Below, one piece after another: positions 56,276-64,000 of a stretch of DNA of 64,000 nucleotides. The position numbers and the translations under genes were made by a program. Origin of the DNA: Corynebacterium kefirresidentii (GTDB lineage Bacteria; Actinomycetota; Actinomycetes; Mycobacteriales; Mycobacteriaceae); contig NGUZ01000002.1 in the NCBI GenBank assembly GCA_002154655.1, forward strand, positions 62,001-126,000, written 5' to 3'. Under the pieces are notes generated by a model, which saw only the letters and a program-made list of their open reading frames with translations, ran no database searches and was not told the DNA's origin. Within the stretch, counting starts at the first letter, position 1. Every line of letters begins with the position of its first letter.

Positions 56276-57589
56276 CTAAAAGGTGGAGTAGGAATGCTCG
56301 GCGGTGCGATTGAGTGAAACCTGGATGGGGCGATCTGCTTGTGGAAGTGCACGCTGGGGACAATGCTCGCGTGGGCAAGCAGTACAACCAGGGCCAATAG
56401 GGGTGGCGGCGGATACATCTAGATTAAGAGCATCGGCGTAGACGATGCGGTCTGCCTCAGAGATATCGCATCCTAAACCCACGGCGAATTCCTTGCGTGG
56501 GGTGCCCCAGGATTTTGCGGTTCCTTGCACAAAGCGGCCTATCCACAGGTAGGCATGGCCATCCGGCATGGCGGCCACCTGGCGGGTGATGCGGTTGGGC
56601 GTTTCAAAGGCGCGGTGGACCACCCACAGCGGGCAAGAGCCACCTGAGCGGGCGAAGTGGAAGGCGGTGGAGGATTGGCGCTTGGAGATATTTCCAGCGC
56701 GGTCGGTACGGATGAAGGAAAAGGGAACGCCGTTAAGGCCTGGGCGCTGGAGAGTAGCCAGGCGTTGCGCGGTGGTTTCGAAACCGGTGCCAAAATAGTT
56801 GCACAAAAGGTCGATATCGTAGCGGGTTTCCTCAGCCATCGAGAGGAACGGTTGATAAGGCATGGTGACCGCGGCGGCGAAGTATTGCGCGAGCCCTAAA
56901 GTAGCTAATTCTTGGGCTTCGCCCGCCGGAAGTTCGGATACGAGGTTATCGCAGACATCGCGGTAGGCAAGCAGGCAATATTGGAGCGCCATTTCAAAGA
57001 CTAGCTGGGCTTCGGAGAGGCCGTCGCGAAGCGCAAGCTCCCGGGTGTCAGGGTTGAAACTGCGGCGTGGGCCCGGCCGGGAAAAGCGGACGGTAACGCC
57101 GAGGTCTTCGTGCATGTGGGAAGCTAGGCGGCCACGGCGAAGCACCCGGTCACCGAGCTGGCCGGCGAGCTCTTCTGCCAGCACATCGAGTTCGTGAATG
57201 TAGTTATGGGCGTCGTAGAAAAAGTCACGCACGAGCTCAAAGGGGGAGCGCTCGCGCGCCGGAGCGCGGCTGGCGACATCGACGAAGCGGGGCATGAGTT
57301 CTGGAAAGCGTGAGGCGAGGTCGGCCAAGGAGTCTTCGGTTGCCTCGGGAAAGATCCGGCGCAGGTCGGTGATGGTGCGTGCATCGCGGTCGTTCGCAAA
57401 ATAGCCGGGGTCCAAGTTAAAACGCTGGGCTAGTTGCATAAGCACGGTGACGGTAAGCGGGCGCTGATCGTTTTCGAGCTGGTTGAGGTAGCTGGTAGAC
57501 AGCCCCAATTGTTTGGCCATCGCTACCTGTGTGAGTCCCCGTTGTTTGCGCAGTGCATGGATTCGTGCCCCCGCGTAATGCTTGGTCAT
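56276..57589 (-). CDS. prpR: Transcriptional regulator PrpR (RamB-like, short-chain fatty acyl regulator)
   Basis: 437-aa regulator of the RamB/PrpR family. The XRE-type HTH is at about residues 6-62 (ARIHALRKQRGLTQVAMAKQ, then LSTSYLNQLENDQRPLTVTV). A middle IrrE/ImmA-like region follows, then the C-terminal DUF2083 domain. Near the end are clustered Cys (GCTACPREHCPQRA) that could hold an iron-sulfur cluster, as recalled for M. tuberculosis PrpR. It is divergent from prpDBC, which it should activate in response to propionyl-CoA-derived metabolites. The intervening region contains a TTTGCA-type site. Confidence 0.92.
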   Translation of the reverse strand: MTKHYAGARIHALRKQRGLTQVAMAKQLGLSTSYLNQLENDQRPLTVTVLMQLAQRFNLDPGYFANDRDARTITDLRRIFPEATEDSLADLASRFPELMPRFVDVASRAPARERSPFELVRDFFYDAHNYIHELDVLAEELAGQLGDRVLRRGRLASHMHEDLGVTVRFSRPGPRRSFNPDTRELALRDGLSEAQLVFEMALQYCLLAYRDVCDNLVSELPAGEAQELATLGLAQYFAAAVTMPYQPFLSMAEETRYDIDLLCNYFGTGFETTAQRLATLQRPGLNGVPFSFIRTDRAGNISKRQSSTAFHFARSGGSCPLWVVHRAFETPNRITRQVAAMPDGHAYLWIGRFVQGTAKSWGTPRKEFAVGLGCDISEADRIVYADALNLDVSAATPIGPGCTACPREHCPQRALPQADRPIQVSLNRTAEHSYSTF

Positions 57590-57631
57590 CGGTTGCTGTG
57601 CCGCCTTTCGCCGCTATGAGCAGTAGAAACC

Positions 57632-57645
57632 ACAAACTTTGCAGA
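57632..57645. promoter_or_regulatory. PrpR/RamB-type operator candidate
   Basis: ACAAACTTTGCAGA is close to the RamB/PrpR motif AAAACTTTGCAAA as recalled. It lies 43 bp before the prpR start and 110 bp before prpD, in the shared promoter region. Confidence 0.65.
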
Positions 57646-57754
57646 TTCCACTGACTCATTCCGCTAGATTACACACACCATACTTATAGCGCGGGACACA
57701 TTCAAGCATTTAGTGTGAGCTACAACGCATCGCAGAGTGAAGGAGGACCACCTA

Positions 57755-59266
57755 GTGAAAAACCACGAGGTAAGAACCCATAAATCCGCCGAGGATTTCC
57801 CTTATGAGGAGCACTTGGCCTACAAGGTGGCAGAAGTAGCCGCGGATCCCGTAGAGGTTCCCGCCGAGACCACCGACATGATTATCAACCGCATTATTGA
57901 TAATGCGGCCGTGGCGATGGCTTCCGTGGCACGCGGTCCCGTAACCTCTGCCCGAGTCATGGCCCAGGCGCACCCGGTAAGTAAGGGAGGGGCCACGGTA
58001 TTTGGCGTGGATGGTACCTACTCGGCCGAATGGGCCGCGCTTGCCAACGGCACTGCAGTCCGCGAGCTGGACTATCACGACACTTTCCTGGCTGCTGAAT
58101 ACTCGCACCCCGGGGATAATATCCCGCCGCTGCTTGCTACCGCCCAGCATAAGGGGCTTAACGGTCGAGACCTTATCCGGGGCATCGCTACCGGCTACGA
58201 AATCCAGGTCAACCTGGTGAAAGGCATGTGCCTGCACGAGCACAAGATTGACCACGTGGCGCACCTTGGCCCTTCTGTAGCCGCCGGTATCGGCACCATG
58301 CTTGAACTAGATAAGGACACCATCTACCAGGCGGTGGGCCAGGCGCTGCACACCACTACCGCCACCCGGCAATCCCGTAAGGGGCTGATTTCTTCTTGGA
58401 AGGCCTACGCCCCAGCCTTCGCAGGAAAGATGGCCATTGAAGCCGTCGACAGGACGATGCGCGGCGAAGGTGCGCCGGCACCCATCTGGGAAGGCGAGGA
58501 TGGATTCATCGCGTGGATGCTGCATTCGCCGGAGCGCACCTACACGGTCCCCTTGCCAGAGCTTGGCGAGGAAAAGCGCGCCATCTTGGATACCTATACC
58601 AAGGAACACTCGGCTGAATACCAGGCCCAAGCGCCCATCGATATGGCCTTTGCGCTAAAGAAAACTCTGGCGGAAAAGGACCTGAAGACTGCGGACATCG
58701 AATCCATCGTTCTGCACACCTCGCACCATACGCACTATGTCATCGGTACCGGTGCCAACGATCCACAAAAGATGGATCCCTCCGCGTCCCGCGAGACGCT
58801 GGATCACTCCATCATGTACATCTTTGCCGTAGCCCTCGAAGATGGCGAGTGGGACCACGAGGCTTCCTATGCGCCCGAGCGCGCCAATCGCCCGGAGACC
58901 ATCGAGCTGTGGCACAAGATTTCCACTGTTGAAGACCCCGAGTGGACCCGCCGCTATCACTCCAACGATCTGTCTGAAAAGGCCTTTGGCGGCAAGGCGG
59001 TGATCACCTTCAAAGATGGCACCGTGGTAGAAGATGAGCGCGCAGTTGCTGATGCCCACCCGCTGGGCGCGCGTCCTTTTGCCCGCGAGCAGTACATAGA
59101 GAAATTCACCAAGCTTGCGGCCGGCATCGTGGACGAGGCCGAACAAGAACGTTTCCTCAATGCCGTCCAGAACTTGGAAAACCTCACTGACCTGACCGAA
59201 CTTAACGTTAGGGTGACTGATGCTCATGTGGCCAGCGCGCCTAAGAAACCGGAAGGAATCTTCTAA
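57755..59266 (+). CDS. prpD: 2-Methylcitrate dehydratase
   Basis: 503-aa MmgE/PrpD-family enzyme that dehydrates 2-methylcitrate in the methylcitrate cycle. Family segments are [55 protein letters not shown] and [17 protein letters not shown]. The GTG start is chosen because AGGAGG lies 8 nt before it; a GTG six codons earlier would overlap that site. It overlaps prpB by one base. It allows growth on propionate and removal of toxic propionyl-CoA. Confidence 0.96.
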   Translation: MKNHEVRTHKSAEDFPYEEHLAYKVAEVAADPVEVPAETTDMIINRIIDNAAVAMASVARGPVTSARVMAQAHPVSKGGATVFGVDGTYSAEWAALANGTAVRELDYHDTFLAAEYSHPGDNIPPLLATAQHKGLNGRDLIRGIATGYEIQVNLVKGMCLHEHKIDHVAHLGPSVAAGIGTMLELDKDTIYQAVGQALHTTTATRQSRKGLISSWKAYAPAFAGKMAIEAVDRTMRGEGAPAPIWEGEDGFIAWMLHSPERTYTVPLPELGEEKRAILDTYTKEHSAEYQAQAPIDMAFALKKTLAEKDLKTADIESIVLHTSHHTHYVIGTGANDPQKMDPSASRETLDHSIMYIFAVALEDGEWDHEASYAPERANRPETIELWHKISTVEDPEWTRRYHSNDLSEKAFGGKAVITFKDGTVVEDERAVADAHPLGARPFAREQYIEKFTKLAAGIVDEAEQERFLNAVQNLENLTDLTELNVRVTDAHVASAPKKPEGIF

Positions 59267-60198
59267 TGGCAGGACTATTTGGCTCTTTGAAAACTGCCGC
59301 GGAAAAGCGCCAGGATTTCCGCGCTGACCTTGAATCCAGCACCATTACCCGTCTGCCGGGCGCGTTCAATCCCCTGACCGCGCGCCTAATCCAAGATATC
59401 GGTGGTTTCGGCGGCGTTTATGTCTCCGGTGCGGTGCTGGCTAATGATTTGGGTCTTCCCGATATTGGCCTGACCACCCTGAGCGAGGTGGCGCAGCGCT
59501 CCGGGCAGATTGCTCGTGCGACGGATTTGCCCGTGCTTGTCGACGCCGACACTGGCTTCGGCGAACCCATGTCCGCCGCCCGCACCATCGCCGCACTCGA
59601 GGACGCTGGTCTTGCCGGCTGCCACCTTGAGGACCAGGTCAACCCGAAGCGCTGCGGGCATCTCGACGGCAAAGAAGTGGTGGACAAAGACATCATGGTC
59701 CGCCGCATTAGCGCCGCGGTCAACGAGCGGCGCGACCCGAATTTCATTATCTGCGCCCGCACCGACGCCGCAGGAGTAAACGGCATCGATGATGCCATCG
59801 ACCGTGCCAAGGCCTATGCCGATGCTGGAGCAGACCTCATCTTCACCGAGGCGCTGTACCGGCCGGAAGATTTTGAGAAATTCCGCGTCGCGGTGGATAC
59901 CCCACTGCTGGCAAATATGACCGAGTTCGGCAAAACCGAGCTGCTCTCGGCGCAACAGCTAGAAGACCTCGGCTATAACGCGGTTATTTGGCCCGTTTCC
60001 TCTTTCCGCGTGGCTATGGGGGCGACTGAAGACTTCCTACGCGATGTGCAAGAAACCGGGATTCAAACCGATTGGCTCGAGCGCATGCAACACCGCTCCC
60101 GCCTTTATGAACTGGTGCGCTACGAGGAATACAACGACTTCGATAAATCCGTATTCACCTACTCCAAAGACACCTACCAGCCCACTTTTGAAAGCTAA
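59266..60198 (+). CDS. prpB: 2-Methylisocitrate lyase
   Basis: 310-aa PEP-mutase/isocitrate-lyase superfamily enzyme that cleaves 2-methylisocitrate to pyruvate and succinate. The metal site is VLVDADTGFGEPM. The catalytic Cys loop is NPKRCGHLDGKEVV. INERRDPNFIICARTDA-type residues are also seen (AVNERRDPNFIICARTDAAG). It starts inside the prpD stop (TAATG) and is followed by prpC 14 bp downstream. The pyruvate produced can enter via pyc, encoded nearby. Confidence 0.97.
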   Translation: MAGLFGSLKTAAEKRQDFRADLESSTITRLPGAFNPLTARLIQDIGGFGGVYVSGAVLANDLGLPDIGLTTLSEVAQRSGQIARATDLPVLVDADTGFGEPMSAARTIAALEDAGLAGCHLEDQVNPKRCGHLDGKEVVDKDIMVRRISAAVNERRDPNFIICARTDAAGVNGIDDAIDRAKAYADAGADLIFTEALYRPEDFEKFRVAVDTPLLANMTEFGKTELLSAQQLEDLGYNAVIWPVSSFRVAMGATEDFLRDVQETGIQTDWLERMQHRSRLYELVRYEEYNDFDKSVFTYSKDTYQPTFES

Positions 60199-60212
60199 GG
60201 AGATTTCCCACC

Positions 60213-61370
60213 ATGCCTGATAAGAATCACACCCCCGAAATCCGCAAGGGCCTATACGGCGTCGTCGTCGATGAAACTGCCGTTTCCAAGGTCGTTCCTG
60301 AAACCAACTCGTTGACCTACCGCGGCTACCCCGTCCAGGAGCTGGCTCGTTACTGCTCCTTTGAGGAAGTGGCCTACCTGTTGTGGAACGGCAAATTGCC
60401 AGGCCAAGAATCGCTTATCCGATTCTCCGCCCGTGAGAAGGCCCTGCGCCACCTAGAGCGCCACGTCATCGACCTCATCATGTCCATGCCGCTATCGTGC
60501 CACCCGATGGATGTACTGCGTACCGCCATTTCCTATATCGGTTCCCAAGACCCAGAGGAATACACCAAGGATTCCGAGCATATCCGCCGCACCGCGCTGG
60601 AGCTTATGGCCAAGATTCCCACCATCATCGCGCTTGATATCCGGCGCCGCCGCGGCGAAGGCTACATCCAACCCTCCCGCAAGAAGGGCTTTGCGGAGAA
60701 CTTCCTTTGGATGGTCTTCGGTGATGAGGAAGGCTCTCCAGCCACCAACCGCGCCGATATCGAGGCCTTTGATAAGTCCCTCATCCTCTATGCGGAGCAC
60801 TCCTTTAACGCCTCCACCTTCGCTGCCCGCGTGGTGACCTCGACCATGTCCGATACTTACTCCGCCATCGTTGCAGCCATTGGCGCGCTCAAGGGACCCC
60901 TACATGGCGGTGCCAACGAGGCCGTGATGAAAAACTTCCTGGAGGTTGCCGATCCTGCCAAGGCAGAAGAGTGGACCAAAAACAAGCTGGCGAACAAGGA
61001 ATTGGTCATGGGATTTGGTCACCGCGTCTATAAAAACGGCGACTCCCGCGTGCCAACAATGGAGGCAGCGTTTAAGGAGCTGGCCGAACAACACGACCAG
61101 ACCCAGTGGGTTGAGATGTATGACATCATGGCCAAGACGATGGAGGAAAATACCTCCATCAAGATCAAACCGAACCTCGACTTCCCGGCTGGACCTGCCT
61201 ATCACATCCTGGGCTTTGACATTGAATTCTTCACGCCAATCTTTGTCATGGCTCGCATCACCGGTTGGACTGCGCACATCGTAGAGCAGAACGAGAATAA
61301 CTCGCTTATCCGCCCGCTTTCCGCCTATAACGGCGAGGAGCAGCGCTCGGTTCCGCCGAAGTCCTTCTAA
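60213..61370 (+). CDS. prpC: 2-Methylcitrate synthase
   Basis: 385-aa citrate-synthase-family enzyme that condenses propionyl-CoA with oxaloacetate. Active-site His residues are in KGPLHGGANEAVMKNFLE and VMGFGHRVYKNGDSRVP; the Asp is in the FDIEFFTPIFVMARITGWT region. Length and operon place it as PrpC, not the TCA citrate synthase GltA. An AAGGAGATTT ribosome site precedes the ATG. Last gene of prpDBC; a GC-rich hairpin follows. Confidence 0.96.
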   Translation: MPDKNHTPEIRKGLYGVVVDETAVSKVVPETNSLTYRGYPVQELARYCSFEEVAYLLWNGKLPGQESLIRFSAREKALRHLERHVIDLIMSMPLSCHPMDVLRTAISYIGSQDPEEYTKDSEHIRRTALELMAKIPTIIALDIRRRRGEGYIQPSRKKGFAENFLWMVFGDEEGSPATNRADIEAFDKSLILYAEHSFNASTFAARVVTSTMSDTYSAIVAAIGALKGPLHGGANEAVMKNFLEVADPAKAEEWTKNKLANKELVMGFGHRVYKNGDSRVPTMEAAFKELAEQHDQTQWVEMYDIMAKTMEENTSIKIKPNLDFPAGPAYHILGFDIEFFTPIFVMARITGWTAHIVEQNENNSLIRPLSAYNGEEQRSVPPKSF

Positions 61371-61378
61371 AACTCACA

Positions 61379-61424
61379 AGCCCCCCAGACTCCGGCACCG
61401 TCAAGTTGGCCGGAGCGGGGGAGC
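61379..61424 (+). terminator. GC-rich hairpin after prpC
   Basis: CTCCGGC and GCCGGAG pair around a 12-base loop, extended outward by CCCCC/GGGGG with a small internal loop. There is no clear T-tract, so termination is uncertain. Confidence 0.45.
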
Positions 61425-61457
61425 CGACATTTCTGTCGTGGCTTTTCTGCGGTCGGG

Positions 61458-62138
61458 TTATGGCTGGATACGTCGTGCGAGCAGGTAAGCGACTATGGAG
61501 CAGACAATAATGCTGAGTCCTGCAAAAAAGAACAATCCCGGCCACGGGGCATCAATTTCTGGGGCGCCGACGTACTGGAAAATTAGAGTGAGTGCGAAGT
61601 CTACTAAAACAATGCCTGCGATGATTCCAGCAATTATGAGCAGGCGTGAAGCCCAGGAATGAGAAGAAGCAGAGCTGAATATGAGGCCTATGAGCGTACC
61701 GATATAACCGGTCATGAGGTGACCACAAGTGAAGCTGCCGAAGGTCGCGATGCGAGCGAAAATGGGAGCGGCATCAATATTTCCAGGGGCAATGACCCAC
61801 GAAGAATACATAGCTACGCCGGCGCGTAGGGCAGCATAGTAAGTCAGCCAAGCAATAGCTCCGAAAACCAGTGCAGCTATCCAAAGCGTTGCGTGCATAC
61901 TGGTTAGCCATTTTGCTGGGGGAAGCCCTAAGCCACGTAGCGGGCGGTACTCAGTAGCTGCAAAGGCGCAATAAATTCCCCAAATGAATACGGCGAAGAA
62001 ACCCCAACCCGCAGGGTTGATGATTGTCTCGGGATCAGACGGTAGAAAATACGGAACAGTCCAGAGCAATACGATGATAATGCTCACGGAGATTAGCGAT
62101 CTCTTGGCGTTGAGATTAAAGGTCTTCAGCAGGGACAT
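61458..62138 (-). CDS. ABC transporter membrane protein (YtrA-type module)
   Basis: 226-aa protein with six predicted helices at about residues 13-30, 42-60, 83-104, 132-155, 163-184 and 198-220. It starts MSLLKTFNLNAKRSLISVS, with its ATG one base after the stop of the ATPase gene, and is the membrane part of that transporter. A longer frame runs back into the ATPase gene and is a shadow. The GntR-ATPase-permease order is that of YtrA/bacitracin-type modules. Substrate unknown. Confidence 0.82.
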   Translation of the reverse strand: MSLLKTFNLNAKRSLISVSIIIVLLWTVPYFLPSDPETIINPAGWGFFAVFIWGIYCAFAATEYRPLRGLGLPPAKWLTSMHATLWIAALVFGAIAWLTYYAALRAGVAMYSSWVIAPGNIDAAPIFARIATFGSFTCGHLMTGYIGTLIGLIFSSASSHSWASRLLIIAGIIAGIVLVDFALTLIFQYVGAPEIDAPWPGLFFFAGLSIIVCSIVAYLLARRIQP

Positions 62139-62139
62139 T

Positions 62140-62994
62140 TTAGGACTCCTCTTGTCGGGGGCGGGCGGATTCAAGGGCGTGGGAAACAAGGGAATCAATG
62201 AGCTGGCCGTCGTCGAGGTAGGAAACGGTGACGTGGGCGGCAGCTGCGGTATCCGCTGGAAATGGTACTGGGGACCAGGCATGAACCTTGGTGGTCGACC
62301 CTAGGGAGGATTGGTGGAGGGGGAGGGCGTCGGCAAGTGCGAGGGCTTGCTCAACGTTCTTTGCGCTGCCGGTGAGCACGGGGTAGTGCGGCCGTTGGGA
62401 TTCCAGGTCGATGGGCCCTTCGACCGTGCCGTCGTGCACGGTAATGACCTGGTCAACCAAACCTACGAGGTCTTCCGCGCGGTGCGAAGAAAGTACGAGC
62501 AGCCAATCCGGGGTGGCCGCGGCATGGGCGATGATGAGCTCTCGCAGGCGCGTACGAGTCGGTGCGTCCAGGCCGTTGAAAGGCTCATCGAGGAGAGTGA
62601 CCGGGGTGCGCGCTGCCAGGGCAGTGGCACAGGCAACCAGCTGTCGCTGGCCGGTGCTGAGAGAGCGATTCTTGCTGCGCTTGTCGACGCCCAAACTATC
62701 CAAAAGCTCCTCCGCATACCCCACGTCGAATCCCTCTCGTACGTGCGCTGCGGCCCGCAGGTGCTGGACCACAGTAGAACCGGAAAGCAAGATATCGGCG
62801 CCGGTGCGCGCGATCGCCACCGACGAGGCGTCGATGCTGCCCTTGGTAGGCAGGAACCCCGCTACCGCACGCAAGAGCGTGGTCTTGCCGGCGCCATTGG
62901 GGCCGATTAACCCGTACATGCCAGCGTTGAGATCGAGGTGCGGCACGTGCAGGCGGTGTTTGCAGGTGACGTTCTGCAACTTAAGGTGCGTCAT
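62140..62994 (-). CDS. ABC transporter ATP-binding protein (YtrA-type module)
   Basis: 284-aa ATPase. Walker A is GPNGAGKTT. The signature is weak but recognisable (LSTGQRQL, with Thr-Gly for Gly-Gly). Walker B is VTLLDEPFNGLDA and the H loop is LSSHRAEDL. About 80 residues beyond the domain are of unknown role. It overlaps the GntR regulator by 14 bp and is followed directly by the membrane protein. One CTTGCCGACGCC copy lies in this gene (LADALPL). Confidence 0.9.
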   Translation of the reverse strand: MTHLKLQNVTCKHRLHVPHLDLNAGMYGLIGPNGAGKTTLLRAVAGFLPTKGSIDASSVAIARTGADILLSGSTVVQHLRAAAHVREGFDVGYAEELLDSLGVDKRSKNRSLSTGQRQLVACATALAARTPVTLLDEPFNGLDAPTRTRLRELIIAHAAATPDWLLVLSSHRAEDLVGLVDQVITVHDGTVEGPIDLESQRPHYPVLTGSAKNVEQALALADALPLHQSSLGSTTKVHAWSPVPFPADTAAAAHVTVSYLDDGQLIDSLVSHALESARPRQEES

Positions 62995-63349
62995 GATGGT
63001 CTCCTTCGGCTTCGATGAGGTCAGCGATGTCGCTGGCGCTTAATCCCAATGCGGCCCCTTCTTTTAGGAGGGGAACGATGAAGTCTTCCCTGAGTGATTC
63101 TTGGCGTTGATGGCGAACCTTCTCGCGCGCGCCTTCTCGTACAAACATGCCCAAGCCGCGGCGCTTTTCTAGCAGGCCTTCCTCGAAGAGGACGGTGAGC
63201 GCCTTTGCAGAGGTAGTCGGGTTGACGGAGTGGAACGCGGAAAGCTCGTTGGTGCTGGGGGCGCGTTCTCCCTCTGGCAGCTCGCCGCTGATGATCATGT
63301 CCCTAATTCCTCCTGCCAGTTGTTGGTAAATAGGCCGGGTGTCACTCAT
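62981..63349 (-). CDS. GntR-family regulator, YtrA subfamily
   Basis: 122-aa repressor. The winged helix is at about residues 5-75 (IYQQLAGGIRDMIISGELPE, then RAPSTNELSAFHSVNPTTSA and LLEKRRGLGMFVREGA). A short C-terminal helical region of YtrA size follows, with no large ligand domain. It heads a GntR-ATPase-permease operon and probably represses it by binding the inverted repeat just upstream (63394-63424). Confidence 0.9.
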   Translation of the reverse strand: MSDTRPIYQQLAGGIRDMIISGELPEGERAPSTNELSAFHSVNPTTSAKALTVLFEEGLLEKRRGLGMFVREGAREKVRHQRQESLREDFIVPLLKEGAALGLSASDIADLIEAEGDHHDAP

Positions 63350-63393
63350 GCTGCGGCCCCTCTGATTCGTGGCATATGATTCCCTTTCCAGTG

Positions 63394-63424
63394 TATGGGT
63401 TAACCACCTATGTGGGTAACCATA
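63394..63424. promoter_or_regulatory. Operator-like inverted repeat of the YtrA module
   Basis: TATGGGTTAACCAC, three bases, then GTGGGTAACCATA. The arms are complementary apart from one mismatch and one extra base. This fits the GntR/YtrA type of operator, 45 bp before the regulator gene. Confidence 0.65.
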
Positions 63425-63725
63425 TAACGAAAGGTGCCCGCGGTCAACGGTAGGCGTGATATGGGATGGAGCTGCCGTGTAAAAGCGGGTGTCCCCGTTG
63501 TGTAAGTTGTTGAATCAAAAATTTGCAACATTTACAGAATCGCTAACCTTGTTATTACTGGTCGGGCTGCAGAAATCTCTCGGGTGCCGCTCCGGTGCTG
63601 GTAAATGTGGCGAATTAGGCGTCAAAAGGGCAGACATTTGAGGAGTGGCCCTCTAGACTGAGATGCGGATCACCCAACAGGAGGCGTTGCATCGTGGCGT
63701 CTTCCGAGCTGAAAGGAACACAGAA
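63425..63725 (+). promoter_or_regulatory. Upstream region of pyc with RamB/PrpR-like motif
   Basis: About 300 bp without a gene. It contains AAAAATTTGCAAC at 63517-63529, similar to the RamB motif AAAACTTTGCAAA as recalled, and an AAAGGAAC ribosome site at 63712-63719. The pyc promoter must lie here; no -10 is certain. Confidence 0.45.
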
Positions 63726-64000
63726 GTGGCTAATCCCGCGCTTCCATCGTTCAAAAAGATTCTGGTAGCCAACCGCGGCGAAATCGCCGTGCGTGCATTC
63801 CGCGCTGCCTTTGAAACTGGGGCAAAGACCGTCGCGGTCTACCCTCGTGAAGACCGTAACTCCTTCCATCGTGCGTTTGCGGATGAGGCCGTCCGTATTG
63901 GTACCGAGGGGCAGCCGGTAAAGGCTTATCTCGATATCGATGAAATCATTCGCGCCGCGAAGAAAGCGGAAGCGGATGCTATTTACCCCGGCTACGGTTT
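63726..64000 (+). CDS. pyc: Pyruvate carboxylase (N-terminal part)
   Basis: The gene starts at GTG and runs off the right edge; 91 codons are visible of an expected ~1140. It reads VANPALPSFKKILVANRGEI, AVRAFRAAFETGAKTVAVYP and later KAYLDIDEIIRAAKKAEADA, the start of the biotin carboxylase domain. It aligns well with C. glutamicum Pyc as recalled, including REDRNSFHRAFADEAVRIG. It carboxylates pyruvate to oxaloacetate, the main anaplerotic step. The prpDBC operon upstream produces pyruvate and consumes oxaloacetate, so the neighbours are linked metabolically. Confidence 0.95.
   Translation, partial: MANPALPSFKKILVANRGEIAVRAFRAAFETGAKTVAVYPREDRNSFHRAFADEAVRIGTEGQPVKAYLDIDEIIRAAKKAEADAIYPGYG

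Overview
This window is a contiguous piece of a Corynebacterium chromosome, probably a mid-to-high GC, non-diphtheriae species. The evidence is gene content and order. It has groES-groEL1, whcB, sigD, rsdA, guaB, guaB3 and guaA, then metQNI beside dnaE2, metY-metX, pdxR/pdxST and a monomeric icd. It ends with upp, a NADH-quinone reductase LpdA, prpR/prpDBC and the start of pyc. As recalled, this matches the C. glutamicum arrangement closely. Mycolata-specific families (WhiB3-type WhcB, RsdA, ImuA'/ImuB/DnaE2) support it. No rRNA, tRNA, CRISPR array, prophage or insertion sequence was recognised.

Layout. 1-3.4 kb: a LuxR-type two-component system divergent from an ABC efflux pair, with a 16-bp perfect palindrome between them. 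3.4-13.2 kb: chaperonin operon with a CIRCE box, a uvrA-like pseudogene, WhcB, SigD/RsdA, and guanine nucleotide synthesis. 13.2-30.7 kb: an HNH/13E12-type gene with a frameshift, the imuA'-imuB and dnaE2 mutasome genes flanking a methionine importer, two small HTH/membrane-protein pairs, PH-domain proteins, trmL, folD and an intact HNH paralogue. 30.8-38.7 kb: metX/metY, a 53-aa membrane protein, PdxR with pdxST, and icd. 38.9-53.4 kb: MFS exporter, exonuclease III, membrane proteins, trpS, DacC, a degenerate adenosine-deaminase-like protein, hydrolases, an NlpC/P60 protein with a small helical partner, upp and a small XRE regulator. 53.5-64 kb: M20 amidohydrolase, LpdA, the methylcitrate cycle operon with its regulator, a YtrA-type ABC module, and pyc.

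How the genes work together. Three themes recur. (1) Sulfur and methionine supply: metQNI and metYX share a TAGAC(A/C)AAGCGGT element that fits an McbR-type operator. (2) SOS mutagenesis: imuA'B and dnaE2, with a convincing LexA box at dnaE2. (3) Propionate and pyruvate metabolism: prpDBC and pyc each have a TTTGCA-type PrpR/RamB-like element. Many start codons lie 4-8 nt after a TANNNT -10 box, so leaderless transcription looks common here. It also produces two very compact divergent promoters (guaA/lipoprotein and trmL/folD).

The strongest unexplained signal is a 12-mer, CTTGCCGACGCC, present ten times exactly (plus three copies of a one-base variant). It occurs on both strands, in several reading frames and once in an intergenic gap. 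A second is a pair of TTATCCACAG motifs in front of both HNH paralogues.
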